From Methylocystis sp. (GTDB lineage Bacteria > Pseudomonadota > Alphaproteobacteria > Rhizobiales > Beijerinckiaceae): a stretch of DNA of 41,052 nt. A program made the position numbers and the translations under genes. The number at the start of each line of letters is the position of its first letter. Within the stretch, counting starts at the first letter, position 1. The stretch spans positions 1-41,052 of the forward strand of contig JACOWC010000055.1 of assembly GCA_016177005.1 (NCBI GenBank). Direction: 5' to 3'. Below, piece after piece: positions 1 through 9,908 of the stretch. Under the pieces are notes generated by a model. That model was not told the origin of the DNA, did no database searches, and worked only from the letters and a program-made list of their open reading frames with translations.

Positions 1-1
1 G

Positions 2-175
2 TCGGGCGATGCGGTTAGCAAGGGCGAGACGCTCGTCGTTCTGGAGGCGATGAAGATGGAGATCGCCATGGCCGCGCCGCATGACGGCGTCGTCAAGAGC
101 GTCGCCTGCGCCGTCGGCGACAGGGCGAAGGAAGGCGCCGAACTCGTTATGCTCATGCGAAAGGAAGGCGCATGA
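2..175 (+). CDS. C-terminus of biotin-dependent acyl-CoA carboxylase alpha subunit (biotinyl domain; probably methylcrotonyl-CoA carboxylase by context), 5' truncated by window edge
   Basis: Frame 2 reads SGDAVSKGETLVVLEAMKMEIAMAAPHDGVVKSVACAVGDRAKEGAELVMLMRKEGA*, with the EAMKM biotinylation motif; stop overlaps the next ATG (ATGA). Confidence 0.85.
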   Translation, partial: SGDAVSKGETLVVLEAMKMEIAMAAPHDGVVKSVACAVGDRAKEGAELVMLMRKEGA

Positions 176-1092
176 GCGTCCCGTCACGAGTCAGCATCGT
201 CGAAGTCGGACCGCGCGACGGTTTGCAGAACGAGAAATTGACGCTGCCGCCGCAAGCAAGGGCCGAACTCATCAACCGCCTCGCGGCTGCGGGGCTTACG
301 CGCATCGAAGCCGGCAGCTTCGTCTTGCCGAGCGCCGTGCCGCAAATGGCGCACACTGACGAAACTCTCGCGCTCGTTTTGAAGCAAAATCTGCGGCTCT
401 CCGTTCTCGTGCCAAACCTTCGCGGTCTCTCGGACGCCCTCGCCGCCGGCGCCGACGAGATCGCCGTCTTCGCCGCGGCCTCCGAGACATTCTCAAAACG
501 CAACATCAATTGCTCGATCGAGGAAAGTCTTGAAAGATACGCCAAAGTCGTCGCGAAAGCGCGGCGCCATGGCGTCATGGCGCGCGGCTATGTCTCCTGC
601 GTCTTGGGCTGCCCTTACGAAGGCGCGGTTGATGGCGCGAGAGTCGTCTCGGTCGCCGGCGCGCTCCTGGAGATGGGATGCTTCGAGGTGTCGCTCGGCG
701 ATACGATCGGCGTCGGCGCGCCGCTGCCCGCCCGCCGATTGGTCGAGCGCGTGGCGCGGGTCGCGCCGCTCGACAAAATCGCGGTGCACTTTCATGACAC
801 CTTCGGACAGGCGCTCGCCAATATTTTCGCTTGCCTCGAAGCCGGCGTCCGCGTCGTCGACAGTTCGGTCGCCGGCCTCGGCGGATGTCCTTTCGCGCCT
901 GGCGCGGCCGGCAATGTCGCCACCGAAGATGTCGTCTATATGCTGCAACGAATGGACATCGAAACCGGCGTGTCGCTCGATCGCCTCATAGAGGCGGGGG
1001 CCTTCGCCTGCGCGCAGCTCGATCGAACGCCGACGAGCCGTGTGGCGGTGGCCTATGGCGCAAAATGCGATCGTCCGGGCGACATGCGATGA
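172..1092 (+). CDS. Hydroxymethylglutaryl-CoA lyase
   Basis: VEVGPRDGLQNEK N-terminus, CVLGCPYEG and GLGGCPFAPGAAGNVATED motifs typical of HMG-CoA lyase. Confidence 0.93.
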   Translation: MSVPSRVSIVEVGPRDGLQNEKLTLPPQARAELINRLAAAGLTRIEAGSFVLPSAVPQMAHTDETLALVLKQNLRLSVLVPNLRGLSDALAAGADEIAVFAAASETFSKRNINCSIEESLERYAKVVAKARRHGVMARGYVSCVLGCPYEGAVDGARVVSVAGALLEMGCFEVSLGDTIGVGAPLPARRLVERVARVAPLDKIAVHFHDTFGQALANIFACLEAGVRVVDSSVAGLGGCPFAPGAAGNVATEDVVYMLQRMDIETGVSLDRLIEAGAFACAQLDRTPTSRVAVAYGAKCDRPGDMR

Positions 1093-1161
1093 AAGCCGAC
1101 AGCTTGTCGGAAAGCCTCGCCGCGACAGATGATCGGTCAACGAATTGCGGTAAATGACGAT

Positions 1162-2313
1162 ATGTCGACCTATGCTGAATTGAGCGCCGAGCAGGAGGCC
1201 ATCCGCGAGACGGCGCGAGACTTTGGACGCGATCGCCTCGCGCCCTTTGCCCTCGATTGGGACCGAGAGCATGTCTTTCCTGTAGACGCGCTGCGCGCCG
1301 CTGCGGCGCTGGGCATGGCGGCCATCAATGTCCGGGAGGCTTCAGGCGGCGCGGGGCTGACGCGCTTCGAAGGCGTGCTGATCTTCGAGGCGCTCGCGAT
1401 GGGCTGTCCGACGATCGCCGCCTATCTCTCGATTCACAACATGTGCGCGACGATGATCGACGTTTTCGGAAGCGAGCGTCAGATCGATAGATGGCTGCTG
1501 AAGCTCGCGGCGATGGAGGTTCTATCGAGCTACTGCCTGACGGAGTCCGGCAGCGGGTCGGACGCCGCGGCGCTGCGCACGCGCGCGACGCGCAGCGGCG
1601 ATCACTATGTCTTGAGTGGCGCGAAACAGTTCATTTCGGGCGCCGGCGCGGGCGGCGACGATCATCTTTATGTCGTCATGGCGCGCACCGGCGAGCCGGG
1701 CCCGAAAGGCATATCCGCCTTCATCGTCGAAGGCGGAACGCCGGGCTTAAGTTTCGGCGCGCTCGAGCGAAAGATGGGATGGAACGCCCAGCCGACGCGC
1801 GCCGTCATCTTCGATGACTGCCGCGTGTCCGCGCAAAATCTTATCGGACGCGAGGGCGATGGGTTCAAGATCGCGATGACGGCGCTCGACGGCGGGCGTC
1901 TGAACATCGCCGCCTGCTCGCTCGGCGGCGCGCAGTCGGCGTTCGATCACGCGCTGCGCTATATGGGCGGCCGCAAGGCGTTCGGGCGCGCGCTCGATGA
2001 ATTCCAGGCTTTGCAGTTCCGGCTCGCCGACATGGCCACGCAGCTCGAAGTTTCGCGAACATTCCTCTGGCGCGCGGCGGCGGCGCTCGACGCGAAGTCC
2101 CCCGGCACCACGACGCTGTGCGCGATGGCGAAGCGCGTCGTCACCGACGCCGGCTTCGCGGTCGCCAATGAGGCGCTGCAGTTGCATGGCGGCTATGGAT
2201 ACTTAAGCGAATATGGAATCGAAAAGATCGTTCGGGACTTGCGCGTCCATCAGATTCTCGAAGGAACGAATGAAATTATGCGCGTCATCATCGCGCGCAC
2301 GCTGCTGAAGTAA
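1162..2313 (+). CDS. Acyl-CoA dehydrogenase (isobutyryl-CoA dehydrogenase-like); ORF extends to 1129
   Basis: CLTESGSGSDAAALRT, LHGGYGYLSEYGIEKIVRDLRVHQILEGTNEIMRVIIAR; context of valine catabolism. Start choice between 1129 and 1162 uncertain. Confidence 0.88.
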   Translation: MSTYAELSAEQEAIRETARDFGRDRLAPFALDWDREHVFPVDALRAAAALGMAAINVREASGGAGLTRFEGVLIFEALAMGCPTIAAYLSIHNMCATMIDVFGSERQIDRWLLKLAAMEVLSSYCLTESGSGSDAAALRTRATRSGDHYVLSGAKQFISGAGAGGDDHLYVVMARTGEPGPKGISAFIVEGGTPGLSFGALERKMGWNAQPTRAVIFDDCRVSAQNLIGREGDGFKIAMTALDGGRLNIAACSLGGAQSAFDHALRYMGGRKAFGRALDEFQALQFRLADMATQLEVSRTFLWRAAAALDAKSPGTTTLCAMAKRVVTDAGFAVANEALQLHGGYGYLSEYGIEKIVRDLRVHQILEGTNEIMRVIIARTLLK

Positions 2314-2317
2314 GCAT

Positions 2318-3406
2318 ATGGATCTCATCGCCTCGCGCGAGGGCCGTCTCGGACGCATTCTCCTCAACAGACCGCAGGCGCTCAACACGCTGACGCTGTC
2401 CATGGTGCGGGAGTTTCGGCGCGCGCTCGACGCATTCGGCGACGACGACGGCGTTTGCGCCGTGCTCGTCACGGGCGCCGGCGATCGCGGTCTGTGCGCC
2501 GGCGGCGACGTGAGAATTCTTTATGAGCTGGAGGCCGCGCACAAGCGGCTTTTCGCCGACTTCTGGCGGGAGGAATATGAACTCAACGCCCGCATCGCCT
2601 CCTTTCCCAAGCCCTATGTCGTGATCATGGATGGGATCGTCATGGGCGGCGGCGTCGGCATTTCAGCGCATGGCAATCGGCGGGTTGTGACTGAGCGGAG
2701 CCGAATCGCCATGCCGGAGGTCGGCATCGGATTTTTTCCCGACGTGGGCGCGACCCGGCTGCTCTCACGAGCCGGCGAGATCGGTCTCTACATGGCGCTT
2801 TCGGCGTCGCCGGTTACGGCGGCCGACGCCATGGACGCCGGTCTTGCCGATCTCATGATCCATTCGCAGGATGTTGAGCGACTTATTGGAGAACTCTCGA
2901 CGATCGAGGGCGCCGAGGATGTCGACGCCGCGTTGCGGCGTCTCGCGCGCCAGCCAGGTCGCGGCCAACTTTCGTCACACAGGCGGGCGCTTGCCGAAGC
3001 GGCCACGCATCAGAAGGTCGTGGATATGATCGCGGCCTTCGCGCGCGAGGGATCGGAATTTGCCCTGCGCGCCGCCGACGAAATTAGGGCGAAGTCGCCG
3101 ACGGCCCTGAAAGTGACGCGCGCATTGCTTCAGCGCGCTGGGCGGGCTCCCGATCTCGAAACCTGCCTGACCAATGAATTCAAGGCGGCGTGCCGCATGC
3201 TGGCGACCCACGATCTTTACGAAGGCATCCGCGCCGCGATCATCGACAAGGACCGGCTTCCGAAATGGTCGCCGGACAGGCTGGACGCGGTGAGCGATGA
3301 CGCCGTCGAAGACATTCTTGCGGGCGACGGGACCCCGCTTCCGACGTTTAAAAACTGGAATTCGTCGCCATATTCTCGTTGGGAGAGCCAACCGGCCAGC
3401 CGATGA
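2318..3406 (+). CDS. Enoyl-CoA hydratase/isomerase family, 3-hydroxyisobutyryl-CoA hydrolase type
   Basis: GLCAGGDVRILYE, MDGIVMGGGVGISAHGNRRVVTE, MPEVGIGFFPDVGATRLLSR are HIBCH-type motifs. Confidence 0.9.
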   Translation: MDLIASREGRLGRILLNRPQALNTLTLSMVREFRRALDAFGDDDGVCAVLVTGAGDRGLCAGGDVRILYELEAAHKRLFADFWREEYELNARIASFPKPYVVIMDGIVMGGGVGISAHGNRRVVTERSRIAMPEVGIGFFPDVGATRLLSRAGEIGLYMALSASPVTAADAMDAGLADLMIHSQDVERLIGELSTIEGAEDVDAALRRLARQPGRGQLSSHRRALAEAATHQKVVDMIAAFAREGSEFALRAADEIRAKSPTALKVTRALLQRAGRAPDLETCLTNEFKAACRMLATHDLYEGIRAAIIDKDRLPKWSPDRLDAVSDDAVEDILAGDGTPLPTFKNWNSSPYSRWESQPASR

Positions 3407-3416
3407 GGATCTTGTC

Positions 3417-4607
3417 ATGAGCGCTGCCGCATCCGTCGCCATCGTCGGCGCCGCGCGCACGCCGATCGGCGCGTTTCTGGGAGAGTTGAAGGACGTCCCA
3501 TCGCCGCAGCTCGGCGCCCACGCCATCGCAGCGGCCGTAACGCGCGCCGGATTCGCTACAAGCGACATAGACGAAGTTGTGATGGGCTGCGTTCTGTCCG
3601 CCGGCCTAGGCCAGGCGCCCGCGCGTCAGGCGACGCTCGGCGCCGGCCTGCCGGAGACGGTCGGGGCGGTCACCGTCAACAAGATGTGCGGCTCCGGCAT
3701 GAAGGCGGTGATGCTCGCGAGCGACCAGCTTGCTGCGGGCGGCGCGCGGGTCGCTGTCGCCGGCGGCATGGAGAGCATGAGCAACGCGCCTTATCTGCTC
3801 GATCGCGCGCGCTCCGGTTATCGAATGGGCCATCGCAAAATCCTCGATCACATGTTCTTGGACGGTCTCGAGGACGCTTATGAAAAAGGCCGGCTGATGG
3901 GTTCTTTCGCCGAGGACTGCGCCAGGGAGCATCAATTCACCCGCAAGATGCAGGATGAATATGCGGCGACCTCGCTGACGCGCGCGCAACGCGCCACGGC
4001 CGACAATTCCTTCGTTCGGGAGATCGCGCCGATAACGCTCGGCAATGGCGCCAATGCGCGACTCATCGCCAGCGACGAGCTTCCTGGCAAAGCCAAGCCG
4101 CAAGATATCGCGCGCCTCAAACCGGCGTTCAGGGAGGATGGAACGATCACGGCCGCCAACGCCAGCGCGATATCGGATGGCGCGGCGGCGCTTGCTCTGA
4201 TGCGCGCTGACGACGCCGAGCGCGCGGGCGCGAAGCCGCTTGCGATCATTCGGGGCTACGTCACCGTCGCGGGCGCGCCGAGCCGCTTTTCCGTCATGCC
4301 GATTGCAGCGATCCGCAAACTGATGGATCGGGTCGGTTGGACGACGAGCGCCGTCGACCTCTTCGAGATCAACGAAGCTTTTGCCGTCGTTGTGATGGCT
4401 GCGATGCGCGAACTGGACCTGCCGCACGACAAGGTGAATGTTCGCGGCGGCGCTTGCGCCCTTGGCCACCCGATCGGCGCCTCCGGCGCGCGGATCATTG
4501 TCACTCTTATTTCCGCTCTGGAGGCGATGGGGCTGAAGAGGGGCGTCGCGGCGCTCTGCATCGGCGGCGGAGAGGCGACCGCCATGGCCATCGAACGGCC
4601 AAGCTAG
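3417..4607 (+). CDS. Acetyl-CoA C-acyltransferase (thiolase)
   Basis: VNKMCGSGMKAVMLASD, NEAFAVVVMAAMRELDL, GGACALGHPIGASGARI, CIGGGEATAMAIE. Confidence 0.93.
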   Translation: MSAAASVAIVGAARTPIGAFLGELKDVPSPQLGAHAIAAAVTRAGFATSDIDEVVMGCVLSAGLGQAPARQATLGAGLPETVGAVTVNKMCGSGMKAVMLASDQLAAGGARVAVAGGMESMSNAPYLLDRARSGYRMGHRKILDHMFLDGLEDAYEKGRLMGSFAEDCAREHQFTRKMQDEYAATSLTRAQRATADNSFVREIAPITLGNGANARLIASDELPGKAKPQDIARLKPAFREDGTITAANASAISDGAAALALMRADDAERAGAKPLAIIRGYVTVAGAPSRFSVMPIAAIRKLMDRVGWTTSAVDLFEINEAFAVVVMAAMRELDLPHDKVNVRGGACALGHPIGASGARIIVTLISALEAMGLKRGVAALCIGGGEATAMAIERPS

Positions 4608-4938
4608 CGCCGGTTTCCGTTATGCAGTCCCTCGTTCGACATGTGCATCATCCGCCGCCGATCCGCAGTTCGGCGCGTCGCCGCCATGGGCTTGCGGCGC
4701 TCGACGAACGTGAGCGCGATGAAACGTCCAGCATCGACAGTGTCGACAGCGGCGATGTCGCGCCATTCGAGCGAGAAGGAGAGGAAACAGACGATCTGTT
4801 CCGCAGCGAAATCCGTCTCGAAATGAGAAAGAATCGGGGATTCGCTTTCCCGCGCTGCGGCACGAAACCGCAAAAATTCTCGCGCGGCGCCGTGACGTCC
4901 CGCATCGCTGCGCTACTTCGCTCATCAGGAGCGGGGCG

Positions 4939-6036
4939 ATGGGAAATATTGAGATGGGCTTCGATCTCCCTGTAGATTTTGTCCAACTGCTGTCGCCAAG
5001 CGGCGAGATCAGCAAGGCGGCCAGCACGTCGGCGAAGGACATTGACCGGCTGGTCCAATTCTATCGCGCGATGACGCGAACCAGGACCTTCGACAATAAG
5101 GCGATTAGCCTTCAGCGCACGGGTCAGCTCGGCACCTTCGCTTCCGCGCTCGGCCAGGAGGCGATCGGCGTCGGCGCGGCGGCGGCGATGGAAGAACGCG
5201 ACGTGCTCGTGCCGTCCTATCGAGATCACGCGGCGCAATTCTATCGCGGCATGTCAATGTCCGAATGTTTGCTCTATTGGGGCGGCGACGAGCGCGGCAG
5301 CGATTTCAAAAAGACGCGCGGCGACTTCCCGAATTGCGTGCCCGTCGCCACTCAGGCGCCGCATGCGGTCGGCGCGGCTTACGCGCTGATGATGCGGAAA
5401 GAGGATCGCGTCGTCGTCACCTTCATCGGCGACGGCGGCACCTCCAATGGCGCCTTTTACGAAGCCTTGAATATGGCGGGGGTCTGGAAAACGCCGGTCG
5501 TCTTCATCATCAACAATAACGGCTGGGCGATATCGACGCCGCGGGAACTCGAAAGCGCGGCGGAGACTCTTGCGCAAAAGGCGGTCGCCGCCGGCATCGA
5601 AGGACGCCAGGTCGACGGCAATGACGTCATTGCAGTCCATGAAGTCGTGCGTTGGGCGATCGAAAAAGCGCGATCGGGCGGCGGACCGACGTTGATCGAA
5701 GCGCTCACCTATCGTCTCGGCGATCATACCACCGCCGACGACGCTTCGCGCTATCGCGATCCCGAGATCGTCCGCGCGCAGTGGACGCGCGAACCGATCG
5801 CTCGGCTGCGCTCCTATCTTGTCAGTGAAGGCGCCTGGTCGAAAGAGCAGGAAGCGGAGCTTCTCAAGGACTGCGCGGAAGAGGTCGATCGGGAAGTCGC
5901 GGCCTATCTGAGCGCTTCCCCGCTCAACTCCGACGCGATGTTCGAGCATCTTTACGCGAAGCTCCCTGATTCGATGCAGTGGCAACTGGAGGATGCGCGT
6001 CGCTTCGCCGAACAAAAAGAGCAGGGCGATGTCTGA
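4939..6036 (+). CDS. 2-oxo acid (branched-chain) dehydrogenase E1 alpha
   Basis: ThDP-binding GDGGTSNGAFYEALNMAGVWKTPVVFIINNNGWAIS; YRLGDHTTADDASRYR; stop overlaps next ATG. Confidence 0.9.
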   Translation: MGNIEMGFDLPVDFVQLLSPSGEISKAASTSAKDIDRLVQFYRAMTRTRTFDNKAISLQRTGQLGTFASALGQEAIGVGAAAAMEERDVLVPSYRDHAAQFYRGMSMSECLLYWGGDERGSDFKKTRGDFPNCVPVATQAPHAVGAAYALMMRKEDRVVVTFIGDGGTSNGAFYEALNMAGVWKTPVVFIINNNGWAISTPRELESAAETLAQKAVAAGIEGRQVDGNDVIAVHEVVRWAIEKARSGGGPTLIEALTYRLGDHTTADDASRYRDPEIVRAQWTREPIARLRSYLVSEGAWSKEQEAELLKDCAEEVDREVAAYLSASPLNSDAMFEHLYAKLPDSMQWQLEDARRFAEQKEQGDV

Positions 6037-7009
6037 AATCACTTTGGTCGAGGCGGTCAATCTCGCGCTCGCGCGGGCAATGAGCGAAGACGAGGATGTG
6101 CTGCTGCTTGGCGAGGACATCGGCGTCAATGGCGGCGTGTTTCGCGCCACGAACGGCTTGCAGGCGCGCTTCGGCCGCGCGCGCGTCATCGACACGCCTT
6201 TGGCCGAAGGCGGCATCGCCGGGGTCGCGGTGGGCATGGCGGCGATGGGGCTGAAGCCCGTCGCCGAAATTCAGTTTTCCGGATTCATCTATCCGGCGAT
6301 CGACCAGATCATCAATCACGCATCCCGTCTGCGCAACCGCACGCGCGGGCGAATGACCTGCCCCATGGTGCTTCGCTCGCCTTGCGGCGCCGGCATTCAC
6401 GCGCCCGAGCATCATTCGGAAAGTCCCGAGGCGATGTTCGCCCACATGCCGGGGCTGCGCGTCGTCGCGCCCTCTTCGCCCGCTCGCGCGTACGGATTGC
6501 TCCTGGCGGCGGTGCGCGATCCCGATCCGGTCATCTTTCTCGAGCCGACGCGGCTCTATCGCCTGTTCCGTGAGGAGGTCGAGGACGACGGCGCCGAGCT
6601 GCCGCTCGACGCCTGCTTCGTGTTGCGCGAAGGCGCCGACGCGACCATCGTCGCCTGGGGCGCAATGGTTCCGGAGACGCTGGCCGCCGCCGATAAGCTC
6701 GAAGAAGAGGGCGTCACGGTCGACGTGATCGACGTCGCGACCTTAAAGCCTCTCGACGCCGAAACGATCCTGCGCTCGGTCGAAAAGACCGGACGCTGCG
6801 TCATCGTCCACGAAGCGCCGCGCACTGCGGGTCTGGGCGCCGAGATCGCCGCTCAAGTCGCGGAGCGCGCGCTCTATTCGCTGCTGGCCCCGATCAGGCG
6901 GATCACCGGCTATGACGTCGTCGTGCCGCTCGCGAAATTGGAGAAGCAATATATTCCGAGCGTCGATCGTATCGTCGACGGCGTTCGGCAAGCGATGGAG
7001 GCGTCATGA
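6029..7009 (+). CDS. 2-oxo acid (branched-chain) dehydrogenase E1 beta
   Basis: LLLGEDIGVNGGVFRATNGL, DTPLAEGGIAGVAVGMA, HAPEHHSESPEAMFAHMPGLRVV. Start chosen at overlap with E1 alpha stop. Confidence 0.9.
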   Translation: MSEITLVEAVNLALARAMSEDEDVLLLGEDIGVNGGVFRATNGLQARFGRARVIDTPLAEGGIAGVAVGMAAMGLKPVAEIQFSGFIYPAIDQIINHASRLRNRTRGRMTCPMVLRSPCGAGIHAPEHHSESPEAMFAHMPGLRVVAPSSPARAYGLLLAAVRDPDPVIFLEPTRLYRLFREEVEDDGAELPLDACFVLREGADATIVAWGAMVPETLAAADKLEEEGVTVDVIDVATLKPLDAETILRSVEKTGRCVIVHEAPRTAGLGAEIAAQVAERALYSLLAPIRRITGYDVVVPLAKLEKQYIPSVDRIVDGVRQAMEAS

Positions 7010-8106
7010 ACATCTTTCGTCTTCCCGATCTCGGAGAGGGGTTGCAGGAGGCCGAACTCGTCGAATGGCGCGTCGCCGCCGGCGAGGACGTCAAGGTCGA
7101 TCAGCCGCTGGTCGCCGTCGAAACCGCCAAGGCCGTCGTCGAAATCCCGTCGCCTCAGGCCGGCCGCATCGAGCGGCTGTTTGGCTCTGCCGGAGACGTC
7201 ATCCGCATCGGCGCGCCGCTAGTGGGCTTTGAAGGCGCGGGGGAGGATACGGGCTCGGTCGTCGGCGCCGTTCAGCATGGCGCCGGGGTTGTCCGCGACC
7301 AGCCAATTTCCGTCGGTCACGCCGGCGGCGCGCTACGGGCCACGCCTGCGGTAAGGGCGCTTGCGCGCAAGCTTAACGTCGATCTCGCGATGGTGACGCC
7401 CTCCGGCCCCGATGGGCTGATCACCGTTCAGGATGTCGAACGCGTGGCGCGCATTCTCAGCGAGACCGAAGCCGCCGAGCCGCTGAGAGGCGCGCGTCGC
7501 GCCATGGCGCATAATATGGCGCAGGCGCAGGCGGAAGTCGCCGCCGCCACCATCGTCGACGACGCGGACATCAATGCATGGACCGCTGGGGCCGACACGA
7601 CCGTCCGGCTGATTCGCGCTCTGGCGCAAGCCTGCAAGGCGGAGCCCGCGCTCAACGCCTGGTTCGAGCCTCACGCCTTCGCGCGCCATGTGATGAAAAA
7701 GATCGACCTCGGCGTGGCTGTGGACCTTTCCGAAGAGGGCCTGTTCGTGCCGGTCCTGCGCGATGTCGGCAATCGCGACGCTCAGGACTTGCGCAAGGGA
7801 CTGGACCGCATGCGGCAGGACGCGGCCGCTCGCCGCATTCCGCCCGAGGAGCTGCGCGGCGCGACCATCACGCTCTCGAATTTCGGCATGATCGCCGGGC
7901 GCTACGCCGCGCCGATCGTGCTGCCGCCGACGGTCGCGATCCTCGGCGCCGGCCGCATTCGCGACGAAATCGTCGCGGTCAATGGCGCGCCGGCGGCGCA
8001 TCGAATTTTGCCGCTGAGCCTGACCTTCGATCATCGCGTGGTGACCGGCGGCGAAGCCGGCCGCTTCCTGGCCGCCGTCATCGCCGATCTGACGCTCGCC
8101 TCTTGA
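7006..8106 (+). CDS. 2-oxo acid dehydrogenase E2 (dihydrolipoamide acyltransferase)
   Basis: Lipoyl domain (PDLGEGLQEAELVEW...ETAKAVVEIPSP), peripheral-subunit-binding segment (RATPAVRALARKLNVDL), C-terminal LTFDHRVVTGGEAGRFL. Confidence 0.9.
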   Translation: MNIFRLPDLGEGLQEAELVEWRVAAGEDVKVDQPLVAVETAKAVVEIPSPQAGRIERLFGSAGDVIRIGAPLVGFEGAGEDTGSVVGAVQHGAGVVRDQPISVGHAGGALRATPAVRALARKLNVDLAMVTPSGPDGLITVQDVERVARILSETEAAEPLRGARRAMAHNMAQAQAEVAAATIVDDADINAWTAGADTTVRLIRALAQACKAEPALNAWFEPHAFARHVMKKIDLGVAVDLSEEGLFVPVLRDVGNRDAQDLRKGLDRMRQDAAARRIPPEELRGATITLSNFGMIAGRYAAPIVLPPTVAILGAGRIRDEIVAVNGAPAAHRILPLSLTFDHRVVTGGEAGRFLAAVIADLTLAS

Positions 8107-8109
8107 GAG

Positions 8110-8739
8110 CTATTCGGCGTCCGGCTGCGCTTGCGGATGCGCCTCGAGGAAGGCGGGGTGCGCGGCGCAGGCCGCATCGACCGCAACTATGCGCGGGCAG
8201 ACCTCGAGCGGCACGTCAAAACGCCGCGCATTATAGACCTGCGGAATGAGGCAAATGTCGGCAAGCGACGGCTCTGCGCCAAAGGCGAAGGGCGCGGAGG
8301 CGATCAGCGTCTCAACCGCGCTGAGGCCCTCGGCGATCCAGCGCTTGCGCCATTTGGCGATCTGATCGTCCCTGGCGTCGAATTCTCTTTGTAGCGCCTC
8401 GATGACTCGCAAATTGGCGAGCGGATGAATCTCGCAGGCGATCGTCAACGCCGCCGCTCGCGCCTGCGCCGCAACAACGCGGTCCCTCGGCAAAAGCGGC
8501 GGATCGGGCTTCAGCGCGTCAAGATAGTCGATGATCGCTAGCGATTGGGTAATAAGCGTCCCGTCGTCGAGCTCCAGCGTCGGGACGATCGCCAGCGGGC
8601 TTTTCGCACGATAGCCGGGATCACGCTGTTCTCCGCGCAAGAGATGGATCGGCCGGCGTTCGACGACGAGTCCTTTGAGCGCGATGGCGATGCGCACGCG
8701 ATAGGCGGCCGATGAGCGGAAATAATCGTAAAGGATCAT
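8110..8739 (-). CDS. maiA: Maleylacetoacetate isomerase (zeta-class GST)
   Basis: MILYDYFRSSAAYRVRIAIALKGL start and GST fold-like pattern; adjacent to hppD/hmgA/fahA. Confidence 0.88.
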   Translation of the reverse strand: MILYDYFRSSAAYRVRIAIALKGLVVERRPIHLLRGEQRDPGYRAKSPLAIVPTLELDDGTLITQSLAIIDYLDALKPDPPLLPRDRVVAAQARAAALTIACEIHPLANLRVIEALQREFDARDDQIAKWRKRWIAEGLSAVETLIASAPFAFGAEPSLADICLIPQVYNARRFDVPLEVCPRIVAVDAACAAHPAFLEAHPQAQPDAE

Positions 8740-8807
8740 GGGCCTTTAACCGGATCGGCGACGCAATATCTAAATAGCAGCTCTGCGAAAGCTGTATAGG
8801 TCTCGTA

Positions 8808-9905
8808 ATGGACTCGACGCTTGGCGGCGCCGGAGCGCCCGCCGAAAACCCGATGGGAACGGACGGATTCGAATTTGTCGAATTCGCCCACCCCGATCCT
8901 GCGCAACTGGCGGCGCTGTTCGAAAAGATGGGCTTCGCCGCTGTCGCGCGCCACCGTTCGAAGGACGTGACGCTGTATCGCCAGGGCGAAGTGAACTACG
9001 TGCTGAACGCCGAGCCGCGCAGCTTCGCCGCCGAATTTCAGAAAGCGCATGGCCCCTCTGTCTGCTGCATCGGCTTCCGCGTCGTCGACGCCGCGAAGGC
9101 GATGCGTCACGCCGTTTCGCTCGGCGCGAAGCCTGTCGCTTCCGGCGTAGGTCCGATGGAGCTGAATATTCCCGCCATCGAAGGCGTCGGCGGTTCGCTG
9201 ATCTATCTTGTCGACCGATATGGCGACCAGGGTTCGATCTGGGACGTCGACTTTAAGTGGACAGGCGAGCGCGACCCCAAACCTGTCGGCGTCGGTCTGA
9301 CGACGATCGACCATCTTACCCATAACGTGCGCCGCGGGCGCATGGACGCGCTCGCGAAATGGTATGAGCGCATCTTCAATTTCCGTGAAATTCGCTACTT
9401 CAACATCGAAGGCAAGTTGACGGGTCTGCGCTCTCGCGCCATGACGAGTCCCTGCGGCAAGATTCGCATCCCGATCAACGAAAGCGCTGACGAAAAAAGC
9501 CAGATCGAGGAATTTCTCGACGCCTACAAAGGCGAAGGAATTCAGCACATCGCCTGCGCCTGTCGCGACATCTATGAGACTGTTGTCGCGATGCGCAATA
9601 ATGGGCTCGATTTCATGCCCTCGCCTCCCGCCGCCTATTATGAAGCTCTGGAGCAAAGGCTTCCCGGCCATGGAGAGCCGACGCAGCGTCTCAAGGAGCT
9701 CGGCATTCTGATCGACGGCGTCACGACGGGCGCACGCCGTCTGTTGCTGCAAATTTTCTCCAAGACGGTCGTCGGGCCGATCTTCTTCGAATTCATTCAG
9801 CGCAAGGGCGATGAAGGCTTCGGCGAAGGAAATTTCCGCGCGCTGTTTGAGTCAATTGAAGAGGATCAAATCCGCCGCGGCGTCTTGAACCGAGCGGCGG
9901 GCTGA
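8808..9905 (+). CDS. hppD: 4-hydroxyphenylpyruvate dioxygenase
   Basis: FEFVEFAHPDP, IDHLTHNV, GEGIQHIACACRDIYETV, RLLLQIFSKTVVGPIFFEFIQRKGDEGFGEGNFRALFESIEEDQIRRGVL. Confidence 0.95.
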   Translation: MDSTLGGAGAPAENPMGTDGFEFVEFAHPDPAQLAALFEKMGFAAVARHRSKDVTLYRQGEVNYVLNAEPRSFAAEFQKAHGPSVCCIGFRVVDAAKAMRHAVSLGAKPVASGVGPMELNIPAIEGVGGSLIYLVDRYGDQGSIWDVDFKWTGERDPKPVGVGLTTIDHLTHNVRRGRMDALAKWYERIFNFREIRYFNIEGKLTGLRSRAMTSPCGKIRIPINESADEKSQIEEFLDAYKGEGIQHIACACRDIYETVVAMRNNGLDFMPSPPAAYYEALEQRLPGHGEPTQRLKELGILIDGVTTGARRLLLQIFSKTVVGPIFFEFIQRKGDEGFGEGNFRALFESIEEDQIRRGVLNRAAG

Positions 9906-9908
9906 GCG

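Noticed and set aside
493-1272. Long minus-strand ORF (259 aa) opposite HMG-CoA lyase
   Set aside because: Antisense to a clearly conserved gene; composition (Arg/Ala/Asp-rich) typical of shadow ORFs in GC-rich DNA.
4604-4873. 89-aa minus ORF between thiolase and E1 alpha (…WRDIAAVDTVDAGRFIALTFVERRKP…)
   Set aside because: Part of the translation looks protein-like but it is short, has no recognised family and no clear start signal; possible remnant only.
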